A DNA stretch of 64,000 nt. Source: Nocardioides salarius (GTDB lineage: Bacteria; Actinomycetota; Actinomycetes; Propionibacteriales; Nocardioidaceae). A program made the translations under genes and the position numbers. Under the pieces are notes generated by a model that saw nothing but the letters and a program-made list of their open reading frames with translations, was not told the origin of the DNA and searched no databases. Positions 1-9,029 of the stretch are shown here, one piece after another. Location: assembly GCF_016907435.1 (NCBI RefSeq), contig NZ_JAFBBZ010000001.1:2108001-2172000 (forward strand). The letters are read 5' to 3'. Within the stretch, counting starts at the first letter, position 1; every line of letters begins with the position of its first letter.

Positions 1-443
1 TTCAGCGTGGTCCCGAAGACCTTGTTGAAGGTGTGCGAGCCGGCCGCGAACTCGGGCACGTTGCTCTTCGCGACGACCACGGCACCGGCGGCTCGGACCC
101 GTTCGACGACCAGCTCGTCGGCCTCGGGCACGTGGTCGGCCATCAGCGGCGAGCCGTACGTCGTGCGCCACCCGCCGGTGGCGTGGGTGTCCTTGACCGC
201 GTAGGGCAGGCCGTGCAGGGCGCCGACCTGCTCGCCCCGCGCCAGGCGCTCGTCGGCGTCCGCCGCCTGCGCCCGGGCCCGGTCGGGGTCGAGGCTGACC
301 AGCGCGTTGACCTGCGGGTTGACCTCCTCGATCCGGGTCAGGTGCAGCTCGAGGAGCTCACGGGCGGAGATCTCGCGAGCACGCAGGGCCGCGGCCATCT
401 CGCGAGCGGTGCTGAAGTGGTCGATCCCGCTCACCCCGGTCAC
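1..443 (-). CDS. Amidase-signature family hydrolase (partial, N-terminal part)
   Basis: Translating the minus strand from GTG at 443 gives about 147 residues before the window edge. The stretch LHGLPYAVKDTHATGG contains the first catalytic lysine of the Ser-cisSer-Lys amidase signature family, and VVVAKSNVPEFA follows as usual. The Gly/Ser-rich segment with both serines lies outside the window. The gene is last in the visible operon and starts 5 nt after the coxG stop, so co-expression with the molybdenum hydroxylase is likely. Family members hydrolyse carboxamides, including acylurea or malonamate-like intermediates; the substrate here is not determinable. A second in-frame GTG at 434 is an alternative start. 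Confidence 0.85.
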   Translation of the reverse strand, partial: MTGVSGIDHFSTAREMAAALRAREISARELLELHLTRIEEVNPQVNALVSLDPDRARAQAADADERLARGEQVGALHGLPYAVKDTHATGGWRTTYGSPLMADHVPEADELVVERVRAAGAVVVAKSNVPEFAAGSHTFNKVFGTTL

Positions 444-447
444 CCGC

Positions 448-1116
448 TCAGCCCCGACGACGCGCGGCCAGGGCGCCGGCCACCACGCCGGCGAGCACGA
501 GGGCGCCACCGACCAGCGCGCCCTGGACGAAGTCGCCCCCGGGCAGCCCGGCGGCACCGCCGCCACCGCCGCGAGGCGGTGCGCTGAAGGTGACTCCCGC
601 CGCGGGCGCGGCGGCGGCGTCCCCGGAGACGGCCGGCGCTGCCGGGGCACCCCCGGTCACGACCTCCTGGCGCTCGGCTCCGGTGAGCACCCGGTTGATG
701 GACGAGAAGAACTCACCCGCGAGCCGCTTGCTGACCGAGGACAGCATCCGCTGGCCCACCCCGCCGATCATGCCGCCGACGACGGCCACGGCCTCGTAGG
801 TCAGCAGGGTCGTGCCCTCACCGGTGTCGGCGAGGGTCACCTTCACGTCCGCGGAGATGGTGCCGGGGGCCCCGGCACCCGCGGCCTTGAGGACCAGCGA
901 CTCGTGCGGCTGCAGGTCGCGCAGCTCGCAGGTGCCGGTGTAGGTGCCACGGATCGCGGCCACGCCGGCGGTGACCACCATGTCGTACTTGTTCTCGCCG
1001 GTGACCTGCAGCTGCTCGCAGCCGGGGATGGTGCGCACCAGCACGGCCGGGTCGAGGACCGCGTCCCAGGCCTGCTCGACGGGGGCCTCGAGGACGGCTT
1101 CTCCGGAGATTCTCAT
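448..1116 (-). CDS. CoxG-like SRPBCC protein with C-terminal membrane anchor
   Basis: The 222-residue product begins MRISGEAVLEAPVEQAWDAV and continues LVRTIPGCEQL, typical of the CoxG/CO dehydrogenase subunit G family (SRPBCC fold, about residues 1-145). A Gly/Ala/Pro-rich linker leads to a hydrophobic helix at about 195-217 followed by ARRRG, which fits a C-terminal membrane anchor. In CO dehydrogenase systems CoxG recruits the soluble molybdoenzyme to the membrane so electrons can reach the respiratory chain. The ATG overlaps the stop of the large-subunit gene by 4 nt. The symbol is withheld because the partner enzyme is probably not a CO dehydrogenase. Confidence 0.85.
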   Translation of the reverse strand: MRISGEAVLEAPVEQAWDAVLDPAVLVRTIPGCEQLQVTGENKYDMVVTAGVAAIRGTYTGTCELRDLQPHESLVLKAAGAGAPGTISADVKVTLADTGEGTTLLTYEAVAVVGGMIGGVGQRMLSSVSKRLAGEFFSSINRVLTGAERQEVVTGGAPAAPAVSGDAAAAPAAGVTFSAPPRGGGGGAAGLPGGDFVQGALVGGALVLAGVVAGALAARRRG

Positions 1117-3511
1117 GCGTGGGGTCCTTCCTGGAGCTTCTGCTCGTGGTGGAGCCGGAGCGCGAAGAGCTCCGACGGGGAGATGGGCATCGAGGTGATC
1201 GGGAATCCCTCGGCGTCCTCGATGGCCGAGGCGAAGACGGCCGCCGACGGGATGACCCCGGCCTCGCCGGCGCCCTTGAGCCCCAACGGGTTCAGCGGCG
1301 AGGGCGTCTCCAGGTGGTCGATCTCGATCCGCTTCGGGACCTCGCTGACGTAGGGCATCAGGAAGTCCATGAACGAGGCGTTCTCGAGCTGTCCGTGCTC
1401 GTTGTAGGCCATCCGCTCGTAGAGCGCCCCGCCCACCCCCTGGGCGACGCCACCGTGGACCTGGCCCTCGACGATGAGCGGGTTGATCAGGTTGCCGCAG
1501 TCGTGCACCACGGCGTAGCGCAGGATCGTGATCTCGGCGGTGTCCGGGTCGGTCTCGACCACGACGGCGTGCATGCCGTTGGCGAACGTGGAGCGCGGCG
1601 GGGAGTAGTAGTCCCTGCCCTCCAGACCCGGTTCGTCGTCCTCGGCCACGGGCGGCTTGCTCGGGTCGCCGACCACGAACTGGGTCGCTGCCTTCGACGC
1701 CTCGTCGAAGGCGTAGCGCAGCGGGTTGGAGAGGACCGCGATGGTGCCGAGCTCGATGCGGCTGCCCGGGGCGCCCTTCACCTGCACGACCCCGTTGACG
1801 ATCTCGAGGTCCTCGGGGGTGGTCTCCAGGGCATCCGCGGCGATCCGCAGCACCTTCTCACGGGTCTTGCGTGCCGCCAGGGCGATCGCCGAACCGCTCA
1901 TGACCGCGGCCCGCGAGGCGAAGGTCCCCACCGAGTACGGCGAGCGCCGGGTGTCGCCGGTGACGACCTCGACGTCCTCGAAGGGGACCCCGAGCTCGTC
2001 GGCGACGATCTGGGCGAAGGCGGTCTGGTGGCCCTGTCCCTGGCTGGTCAAGCCGGTGGACACCTTCACCTTGCCCGACGTCTCGACGTGCACGTGGCCG
2101 CCCTCGTAGGGCCCCACGCCGGTGCCCTCGACGTAGCAGGCGATGCCGATGCCGACCTTGCGGCCCTCGGCGCGCGCCTCGTCGCGGATCCGTTCGAAGT
2201 CGTCCCAGTCCACGAGTGCCTTGAGCTTCTCCAGCGAGGCCGGGAAGTCGCCGGAGTCGTAGATCAGCGGGCGGCCGTCCTGGAAGAGCAGACCGTGGTC
2301 GTAGGGGAACTCGTCGGGCTGGATGAAGTTCGCGGCCCGCACCTCGGTGCGGTCCTTGCCCAGGTAGGCCGCGATCGCGTCCATGGTCCGCTCCATCGCG
2401 TAGACGCCCTGCGGGCGTCCGGCCCCGCGGTACGGGGTGACGATGACGGTGTTGGTGTAGAGGCTGTCGAAGACGACCTTGTAGTTGTCGGGCTTGTAGG
2501 GGCCCAGCAGCTGGGTCGAGTGATGATGGGGACGATCAGCCCGTACGGCGTGTAGGCGCCGTTGTCGTGCCAAAACTGCACCGAGAGACCGAGCAGGCGA
2601 CCGTCGTCGTCGAAACCGACGTCGACGTGCTGGAGCTGACCCCGCTCGTGGGCCGAGGAGATGAAGTGCTCGCGCCGGTCCTCGATGAACTTCACCGGTC
2701 GGCCCACGGCGCGGGCCGCCATCGGCACCAGCAGCTCCTCGGGCCACGGGTGCACGATCTTGACACCGAAGCCGCCCCCGACGTCGGGGGTGATCACGTC
2801 GACCTGGCCCAGGTCGAGGCCCAGCTTGGAGGCGACGGCGGCCCGGACCCCGGTCGAGGTCTGGGTCGAGGTCCACACCTGCATCCGGTGCGAGTCGGTG
2901 TCCCAGCGGGCCAGGGTGGCCCGGCCCTCCATCGGCATGCAGGCGCTGCGCTCGACCTGGAGGTCGAGGCTGAGCCGGTGCGGCGCGGCGGCGATCGCGG
3001 CCTCGGCGTCGCCGACCTGCTGCTCCATGCGCGCGGCTCGGTTGCCCGGCACGTCGTCGTGGACGAGCAGGTCGCCGTCGCGGGCGTTCTCGATGCCCAC
3101 CACCGGCGGCAGCACCTCGTAGTCGACACGGATCCGCGCGACGGCGTCCTCGGCGACGTAGCGGTCGACGGCCACGACCATCGCGATCGCCTCGCCGACG
3201 TAGTTGACCTCGTCGCGGGCCAGGGCGTACTGGGTGCGCCCGTGGGTGAGAGTGGGGTGCGGGATCAGCAGCGGCAGCGGCTCGGCCATGGCCCCGGCGA
3301 GGTCGTCGTGGGTGTAGACGGCCACGACCCCCTCGACGTCGAGCACGGCGTCGACCTCGATCTCCAGGATCCGGGCATGGGCGTGCGGGCTGCGCAGGAT
3401 GGCGGCGTGCAGCGCGCCGGGCATCAGGTCGTCGGTGTACTGACCCTGCCCGCGCAGCAGCCGGTCGTCCTCGACGCGCTGGACGGCCTGGCCGAAGAGC
3501 TTGGTGGTCAC
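1113..3511 (-). pseudogene. CoxL-type molybdenum hydroxylase large subunit, interrupted by a single-base frameshift
   Basis: Reading from GTG at 3511 gives about 330 residues of a xanthine dehydrogenase/CoxL-family molybdopterin subunit (QGQYTDDLMPGALHAAILRS, TPDVGGGFGVK). The homologous reading then continues in another frame from about 2520 (STQLLGPYKPDNYKVVFDSL) to the stop at 1113. Restoring one base between 2520 and 2521 gives an unbroken protein of 799 residues, the normal family length. The Mo-site loop reads PYRGAGR, like form II enzymes (AYRGAGR) and not form I CO dehydrogenase (AYXCSFR), so the substrate is probably an aromatic or N-heterocycle. The catalytic glutamate region GLKGAGEAG is intact. 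Intact neighbours with 4-nt overlaps suggest a recent mutation or a sequencing error. Confidence 0.85.
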
Positions 3512-4047
3512 GCCTGCTCCCCCTCGGGCTCGAGCCGGGCGATCTCCGCGGCCCGGCACACCGCGGAGACGATGTTCTGGTAGCCGGTGCAGCGGCACAG
3601 GTTGCCGCCGATCATCTCGCGTGCCTCGTCCTCGGTGGGGTCGGGATTGTCCCGGAGGCCGGCGGTGATGGTGGTCAGGAAGCCGGGGGTGCAGAAGCCG
3701 CACTGCAGGCCGTGGCACTCCTTGAAGGCCTGCTGCACCGGACCGAGCCGACCGTCGGGCGCGGCGAGCCCCTCGACGGTGGTCAGCTCCTGGCCGGCCG
3801 CGGAGACGGCGAACATCAGGCAGGCGCGCACCGGCTTGCCCTCCAGGAGCACCGTGCAGGCGCCGCAGACGCCGTGCTCGCAGCCGACGTGGGTGCCGGT
3901 GAGGCCGAGGTCGTGGCGCAACGCGTCGGAGAGCAGGCGTCGGCCGGGGATCCGCACCTGGTGCACGATCCCGTTGACGTGCAGACGGACGTCGTGGAGC
4001 TCCTCGCCGGTGTCCGGGTCGGTCTGGGTCGGGGCGTTCGTGCTCAT
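3508..4047 (-). CDS. [2Fe-2S] small subunit of a CoxS-type molybdenum hydroxylase
   Basis: This 179-residue protein has both expected iron-sulphur motifs: a plant-type ferredoxin loop CEHGVCGACTVLLEG (about 55-70, closing cysteine in PVRAC) and the C-terminal pair CGFCTPGF (about 115) and NLCRCTGYQNI (about 150). It passes electrons from the molybdenum centre to the FAD subunit. The stop overlaps the large-subunit GTG by 4 nt, and its own ATG lies within the end of the FAD-subunit gene. Order M-S-L is the classical cox order. Length matches the family, with a slightly long, acidic N-terminus. Confidence 0.93.
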   Translation of the reverse strand: MSTNAPTQTDPDTGEELHDVRLHVNGIVHQVRIPGRRLLSDALRHDLGLTGTHVGCEHGVCGACTVLLEGKPVRACLMFAVSAAGQELTTVEGLAAPDGRLGPVQQAFKECHGLQCGFCTPGFLTTITAGLRDNPDPTEDEAREMIGGNLCRCTGYQNIVSAVCRAAEIARLEPEGEQA

Positions 4048-4925
4048 GCGTCTCCCTCGCGTCGTGCGGTGCAGTCGTCGTGGGCCTGTCGGACCACCCG
4101 CTTCGTCAGCACCCGGGCCAGGTGGGCCCGGTAGTCAGCGGTGGCGTGGATGTCTGCCGCAGGCTCGAGCGAGGCCAGCGCCAGGTCGGCGGCCGCGTCG
4201 AGGCTCGCCTCGTCGACGGCGCCGGCGGCGAAGGCCTCGGAGAGGTCCACCACCGTCGGCAGGTCGCTGACCGACAGGTAGCCGGCCCGGACCGAGGTGA
4301 TGGTCCCGGCCTCGTCGGCGCGCACCACCGCGGCCACCCCGCAGAGGGCGTAGTCGCCGTGGCGGCGGGCGATCTCGTCGAAGGCCACGCCGGCGTCGTC
4401 GGGCAGGGCCGGGAAGAACGCCTCGGTGGCGATCTCGTCGTGGCGCAGGGTGCTCTCGAGCGGGCCCACGTAGAGGTCCGCGGCCTCGATGGTGCGGGTG
4501 CCCGTGGCGGAGGCGGCGGTGATGCTGCCCCCGAGGAGCACCAGCACCACCGGCATCTCCGCCGAGGCGTCGGCGTGCACCAGCGACCCGACGGTGGTGC
4601 CCCGGTTGCGGATGGTCGGGTGGGCCACCCGCTCCAGCGCCAGCGAGACCAGGGGCTGGACCCGTCGAGCGGCCGGGTCGGCCATCACGGCGGCGTGCCG
4701 GGCCAGGGCCCCGACCCGCACCCCCTCCTCGTCCGCGCGCACGTGGTCGAGGCCGGGCACGGCGTTGATGTCGACCAACGCGCTCGGCGCGGCGAGCCGC
4801 ATCGAGAGCAGGGGCACCAGGCTCTGGCCACCGGCGAGGACCTTGGCGTCGGGGTCGGCGGCCAGGTCCGCCAGCGCCTCCTCGAGCGTGGTGGGTCTGG
4901 AGTACGAGAAGGGGGCGGGTTTCAC
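4044..4925 (-). CDS. FAD-binding medium subunit of a CoxM-type molybdenum hydroxylase
   Basis: The 293-residue product starts MKPAPFSYSRPTTLEEALA and carries the FAD pyrophosphate-binding loop AGGQSLVPLLSMRLA (about 31-45) and a second flavin loop TVGSLVHADASAEMP (about 110), typical of FAD_binding_5/CO_deh_flav_C proteins. It receives electrons from the [2Fe-2S] subunit and hands them to an acceptor. It overlaps the permease stop (4 nt upstream) and the small subunit (4 nt downstream), so all three enzyme genes are translationally coupled to the transporter. Confidence 0.92.
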   Translation of the reverse strand: MKPAPFSYSRPTTLEEALADLAADPDAKVLAGGQSLVPLLSMRLAAPSALVDINAVPGLDHVRADEEGVRVGALARHAAVMADPAARRVQPLVSLALERVAHPTIRNRGTTVGSLVHADASAEMPVVLVLLGGSITAASATGTRTIEAADLYVGPLESTLRHDEIATEAFFPALPDDAGVAFDEIARRHGDYALCGVAAVVRADEAGTITSVRAGYLSVSDLPTVVDLSEAFAAGAVDEASLDAAADLALASLEPAADIHATADYRAHLARVLTKRVVRQAHDDCTARREGDA

Positions 4926-6298
4926 AGGACCTTGGTCACCTCTCCCGAGCCGAGCTCTTCCTTGCGTCCCTTCACGAGGTGGAAGTAGACGAGGACCAGG
5001 ATCGTGCCCAGGGCGATGCCGCCGAGCTCGAAGTCGTCGGTGACCTGCAGGGTCACGCCGCCGATGCCGGCGATCAGGCCGGCCGAGAGGCCGATCAGGT
5101 TGACCGGGTTGCCGAAGTCGACGTTGTTCTCCACCCAGATCTTGGCGCCGATGAGACCGATCATGCCGTAGAGGACCACGGTGATCCCGCCGAGCACGCC
5201 GCCGGGGATCGCGTTGACGACCGCACCGAACTTGGGGCTCAGTCCGAGCACGATCGCCACGGCGGCCGCGACGTAGTAGGCGGCCGTGGAGTAGACCCTG
5301 GTGGCCGACATGACGCCGATGTTCTCGGCGTACGTCGTGGTCGGCGAGCCGCCGAAGGAGCTGGCCAGCGCGGTGGCCAGGCCGTCGGCGCCGATGGCGC
5401 GACCCATGTAGGGGTCGAGGTCGTCGCCGGTCATCTCGGCGACGGCCCGCACGTGCCCGGTGTTCTCGGCGATCAGGGCGATCACGCCGGGCAGGACCAG
5501 CAGGGCGAAGGTGAGCGAGAAGCTGGGGCCGTGGACGACGTCCACGCCGTCGGGCAGTGTCCCGCCGGGCAGGCCGAGCCAGTCGGCGGCACCCACGGAG
5601 CTCCAGTCGACGCGGTCGCGGGTGACCAGCTCGCCCGAGCCGTCACCGGTGACCGAGGTGACCGGGCCGACGACACGGTCGGCGAGCCACGACACGGCGT
5701 AGCCGAAGATCAGGGCGAGGAAGACCGCGATGCGCGACCAGAACCCCGGGAACAGCACAGCCGCGAGCACCATGAAGGAGGCGGTCGCCAAGGCGATCCA
5801 CTGGTCCTGGGGCCAGTAGACGTTCGCGACGACGGGCGCCAGGTTGAAGCCGATCAGCATCACCACGGCACCCGTGACCGCCGGCGGCAGGATGACCTTG
5901 AGCCAGCGGGCGCCGACGAAGTGGACGGCCACGCCCACGGCGGCCAGCAGCAGGCCGGAGACGAGGATGGCGCCCGTGACGTCGGCGGAGTCACCGCCCT
6001 GGTCGCGGATCACCACGACGCCGGAGACGAACGCGGCGCTGGTGCCCAGGTAGCTGGGGACCCGGTTCTTGACGATCAGCAGGAACAGGATCGTGCAGAT
6101 GCCCGAGAAGAGGATCGCCAGGTTGGGGTCGAGGCCCATGATGATGGGGAACACGAAGGTCGCGCCGAACATGGCGACCACGTGCTGCGCGCCGAGGCCG
6201 GCGGTGCGCGGCCAGCTCAGCCTCTGGAGCGGTCCGACCGCCTCGCCGGGGGGTGGCGTCTTGCCGCCGTGGACGACCTCCCACTTGAACATGCTCAT
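4922..6298 (-). CDS. NCS2-family nucleobase permease (uracil-type signature)
   Basis: From ATG 6298, preceded by AAGGAG at suitable spacing, the product is 458 residues with about 12-14 hydrophobic helices. NCS2 hallmarks are present: GAQHVVAMF in the first helix, IAENTGH in TM8 and GGSPTTTYAENIGVM in TM10. The glutamates of the last two correspond to substrate-binding glutamates in UraA-type uracil transporters; xanthine/urate carriers have a different TM10 motif. This points to uptake of uracil or a related oxo-pyrimidine, although purines cannot be excluded. It is the first gene of the molybdenum-hydroxylase operon, linking transport and oxidation of the same compound. Confidence 0.9.
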   Translation of the reverse strand: MSMFKWEVVHGGKTPPPGEAVGPLQRLSWPRTAGLGAQHVVAMFGATFVFPIIMGLDPNLAILFSGICTILFLLIVKNRVPSYLGTSAAFVSGVVVIRDQGGDSADVTGAILVSGLLLAAVGVAVHFVGARWLKVILPPAVTGAVVMLIGFNLAPVVANVYWPQDQWIALATASFMVLAAVLFPGFWSRIAVFLALIFGYAVSWLADRVVGPVTSVTGDGSGELVTRDRVDWSSVGAADWLGLPGGTLPDGVDVVHGPSFSLTFALLVLPGVIALIAENTGHVRAVAEMTGDDLDPYMGRAIGADGLATALASSFGGSPTTTYAENIGVMSATRVYSTAAYYVAAAVAIVLGLSPKFGAVVNAIPGGVLGGITVVLYGMIGLIGAKIWVENNVDFGNPVNLIGLSAGLIAGIGGVTLQVTDDFELGGIALGTILVLVYFHLVKGRKEELGSGEVTKVL

Positions 6299-6420
6299 CT
6301 TCAGCTCCTTGCGTTCGTCCGAGACCGTCCAGGCGACGCTAGTGTCGCGGCTCACATGCGAGCACGGGCGAGTGTTGCCAAGCAGGTCCGGGCAAGGATG
6401 GCACTCCTTGTGCACGGTTC
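6299..6420 (-). promoter_or_regulatory. Promoter region of the permease-hydroxylase operon
   Basis: This 122-nt gap separates the pucR-like stop from the permease. On the minus strand a TAGCGT (6341-6336, matching TANNNT) would give a leader of about 30 nt. Upstream, GAGTG-TT-GCCA near 6370-6380 and TGGCACTC near 6399-6406 form an imperfect inverted repeat that could be an activator site. TTGGCAA inside it also occurs at the 5' end of the regulator gene (8102-8108). No binding evidence is available. Confidence 0.4.
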
Positions 6421-8118
6421 TCAGGTGCGCAGCTGGAGGACTTGCAGCGCCACGGCGATGTCGAGGCGCAGGTGCGGGTCGGTCGTGAACGGGCCCAGAA
6501 TCCGCTCGAGCTTGCCGACCCGGTAGCGCATCGTGTTGTAGTGGAAGAACTGGCGGCGCGCGGCCTCGGCCACGTTGAGGTTGTGGTCGAGCAGCATCTG
6601 GAGCGTGGTGCGCAGGTCGGCCGCGTCCTCGGTGTCCTGCGCGAGCTCGCCGAGCACGTCGACGGCGAAGGCACGCGCCTCGGCCGGGTCGGGGACCAGG
6701 GCGATCAGCCGGTGCACCCCCAGGTCGTCGAAGCGGGTGGTGCTGCTGCCGCCCTTGACCCGACGGCCCACCTCGGTGGCACGCCGGGCCTGGAGATAGG
6801 CCTCGGCGAGCTGCTCGGGAGAGGTGACCAGGCGGCTGACGCCCACCGAGAACGGGCGCCGGCCACCGCCCCGGTCGCCCTGCACCGCGGAGACCAGCCG
6901 GTCCACGGGGCCGGCCCCGTCGGGGCCCGGCTCGCCGACGGGCACCAGGGCCACCACCTCGGCGGTGAAGTCCACGGTCGGCACCACCGGCCGGCGACCC
7001 TCGCACACCTGGCGCCACGCGGTCGCGAACCGTTCCTGCCAGCTGCGCAGCACCCGGCCCGAGACCGGGGGCTCGTCGGGCGCCAACGGGTCGAGCTCGG
7101 CCGAGACCACGTGCATCGGGCCGCCGAGGTCCCAGCCCAGGCTGGCCGCGTGCTCGGTGACGTAGGTGCTGTCACCGGCCCGACCCAGGAAGACGTCGCG
7201 GAGGAAGTCGCCGCGGTACTTGTTCTCGACCGCCGCCACCGCCTCCTGCCTGGTCACCAGCAGCGCGGCCACGGTGGCGGCCCGCTCCATGGCACCCACG
7301 TCGTCGTGGGAGAGCGCCCGGTGGGGGCTGAAGCACACCAGCCGGGCCAGGTCGGTCCCGCCCGCCACGATCGGCTGCAGCCGGACCTCCCCGTCGCCGA
7401 CGGGCACCGGGCGGGTGCTGGCCCGCTCCACCCGGAACCGTCCGCCCGGCTCGAGCAGGTCGGCCTGCTCGAGCCGGTGGCGCAGCGGGTCGGGGAGCGC
7501 GGCGGCGCGCTCGCGACCGTCCGTCGAGGTGACCAGCACACCCAGGTCGAGCACCCGGGCCACCTCGGCGGCGATCTGGTCGAGGTCGCCACCCTCGAGC
7601 ACGAGCAGGGTCAGGGCCCGGTGCAGGGCGTCGATGCGCTCCAGCACCCCCGAGGTGAGCTCGTTGAGCCGGCCGTAGGCCTGGCGCAGCAGCTCGTCGA
7701 AGGCCAGTGCCATCGGCAGCCCCAGCACCGGGAAGTCGAGCTCGTCGGCCAGGGCGAGCACCTCGGGGTCGAGCGTGTCGACGTAGCGCCCGAGCTTGAT
7801 CCCGAGCCCCGCGAGCCCGCGGGTGTGCAGGTCGCGCACCAGGCGCGCGAAGGACACCGCGCCGCCGCGCTGGTCCTCGCCCGACGCCAGCGGGAAGCCG
7901 GTGGTCACGAGCAGGTCGTGCGGCTTGACCCAGTCGGCGATGTCGGGGACCTCCATCACGTTGACCCCGAGGACCATCCGGTCCAGGCCACCGTGGCCCG
8001 CGAGCACGGTGACCCCTGTCATCCCCTCGAGACGGAGCAGGTCCCGCAGCGGGACGCCGTACGTGGGACTTATCAACGGTTGCACCCCTAGCGGCTCAGA
8101 CTTGGCAATACCTACCAT
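6421..8118 (-). CDS. PucR-family transcriptional regulator
   Basis: The 565-residue protein has the PucR N-terminal domain (about 20-145; VPLRDLLRLEGMTGVTVLAG, DIADWVKPHDLLVTTG), a central GGDEF-like segment, and the C-terminal HTH_30 (about 515-550; LDHNLNVAEAARRQFFHYNT, MRYRVGKLERILG). Relatives activate purine, allantoin or other nitrogen-source genes in response to pathway intermediates. ATG 8118 is chosen because a TACAGT hexamer (8130-8125) lies 6 nt upstream, which fits a leaderless transcript beginning at the ATG. The gene lies upstream of the transporter/hydroxylase operon and divergent from the carbamoyltransferase-like genes, so it probably controls both. Confidence 0.92.
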   Translation of the reverse strand: MVGIAKSEPLGVQPLISPTYGVPLRDLLRLEGMTGVTVLAGHGGLDRMVLGVNVMEVPDIADWVKPHDLLVTTGFPLASGEDQRGGAVSFARLVRDLHTRGLAGLGIKLGRYVDTLDPEVLALADELDFPVLGLPMALAFDELLRQAYGRLNELTSGVLERIDALHRALTLLVLEGGDLDQIAAEVARVLDLGVLVTSTDGRERAAALPDPLRHRLEQADLLEPGGRFRVERASTRPVPVGDGEVRLQPIVAGGTDLARLVCFSPHRALSHDDVGAMERAATVAALLVTRQEAVAAVENKYRGDFLRDVFLGRAGDSTYVTEHAASLGWDLGGPMHVVSAELDPLAPDEPPVSGRVLRSWQERFATAWRQVCEGRRPVVPTVDFTAEVVALVPVGEPGPDGAGPVDRLVSAVQGDRGGGRRPFSVGVSRLVTSPEQLAEAYLQARRATEVGRRVKGGSSTTRFDDLGVHRLIALVPDPAEARAFAVDVLGELAQDTEDAADLRTTLQMLLDHNLNVAEAARRQFFHYNTMRYRVGKLERILGPFTTDPHLRLDIAVALQVLQLRT

Positions 8119-8124
8119 CGGCAG

Positions 8125-8130
8125 ACTGTA
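8125..8130 (-). promoter_or_regulatory. Predicted -10 element for a leaderless pucR-like transcript
   Basis: TACAGT on the minus strand matches the actinobacterial TANNNT -10 motif and lies 6 nt before the ATG at 8118, so transcription would start at or next to the start codon. No clear -35 is seen. Confidence 0.45.
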
Positions 8131-8192
8131 CGTCAGCGCACTAGCGTCGAGGGCGGCCCCGACAGCACGGGGTCATCGACCCGGAAGGACGC

Positions 8193-9029
8193 ATGAGCAC
8201 CCACCGTCGCGTCGTGGCTGCGGCTCCCGCCCTCGTGGGCGAGCTGCTGGCCGGGCCCGTCCGGACGGTGCCGGTGCTCCACCGCGGCGTCGACGCGGTC
8301 TACCTCGACCTGCGCGGCTCGACGACGGCCGCCGCGGCCCCGGACCTCGCCGTGCTCGGGGTGCTCTCGGCGACAGCGAGCGCCGTGCCCTGCGGCCTGC
8401 AGACCACCCTGCCCCGGCTGCCGGGCGACGTCGCCGGGGCGACCCAGGCGGTGCTCGGCGGCGGGCAGGCGCTCCTCGGTGACACGGCGGCGGTCGTGAC
8501 CCGCGTCGTCGACGCCACGGTGCCCCGACTCCCCGACGCAGCCCTCGACCCGGCCTCCCGGGTGCTGGCCGACCTCGTCGGCGACCGGACGTCGAGGGTG
8601 CGTGCCGAGCTGCCCGCGGCCGCGCTCGCCGCCCTCGCCGCGGGGTCCGCCGACTGCGTCCCGGTGCTGCTCGGCCGCGGCAGCGGCCTGACCCCGGTGG
8701 GTGACGACGTGCTCTGCGGCTGGCTGGCCGCGGCGTTCGCGGCCCGCGCCCCCGTCGCGCTCGCCCTCGCCGACGCCGTACGCCGCCACGCGCCCGCTGC
8801 GACCACCGCCCTGTCGGCCACCCTGCTGGGCTGCGCGACCCGCGGCGAGGTGCTGCCCCAGTTCCGTCGGCTGGTCCTGGACCTCGCCGACCCCGCCCCC
8901 GACCTCGACGTCCGCGTCGCTGTCGACGTCGACGCGCTGCTGCGGGTCGGCCACACCTCCGGCGCCGGGCTCCTGCTCGGTGCCTCGATCGCCCTCCACC
9001 ACCTCGCGTCAAGGAGCCTCACACCATGA
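8193..9029 (+). CDS. DUF2877 protein, AllH-like subunit of an acylurea carbamoyltransferase
   Basis: This 278-residue protein carries the DUF2877 signature GRGSGLTPVGDDVLCGWLAA (about 160-180). DUF2877 proteins (E. coli YlbF/AllH) are encoded with FdrA (AllF) and DUF1116 (AllG), and the trio was assigned as oxamate carbamoyltransferase of anaerobic allantoin catabolism. GGAAGGA precedes the ATG. The stop overlaps the next start by 4 nt, so the genes are coupled. Substrate specificity in this aerobic-looking actinobacterial context is unknown. Confidence 0.82.
   Translation: MSTHRRVVAAAPALVGELLAGPVRTVPVLHRGVDAVYLDLRGSTTAAAAPDLAVLGVLSATASAVPCGLQTTLPRLPGDVAGATQAVLGGGQALLGDTAAVVTRVVDATVPRLPDAALDPASRVLADLVGDRTSRVRAELPAAALAALAAGSADCVPVLLGRGSGLTPVGDDVLCGWLAAAFAARAPVALALADAVRRHAPAATTALSATLLGCATRGEVLPQFRRLVLDLADPAPDLDVRVAVDVDALLRVGHTSGAGLLLGASIALHHLASRSLTP

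Noticed and set aside
33..587. Long plus-strand open frames across 1-8 kb, for example 33-587 and 1119-2555
   Set aside because: They are antisense shadows of the amidase, coxL-, coxS-, coxM- and permease genes; they show Arg/Gly/His-rich composition and no family motifs, as expected from opposite-strand reading of GC-rich genes.
448..4925. Annotation of the cluster as a genuine CO dehydrogenase
   Set aside because: The active-site loop lacks the form I cysteine motif, and the neighbours (nucleobase permease, PucR, amidase) point to heterocycle catabolism.
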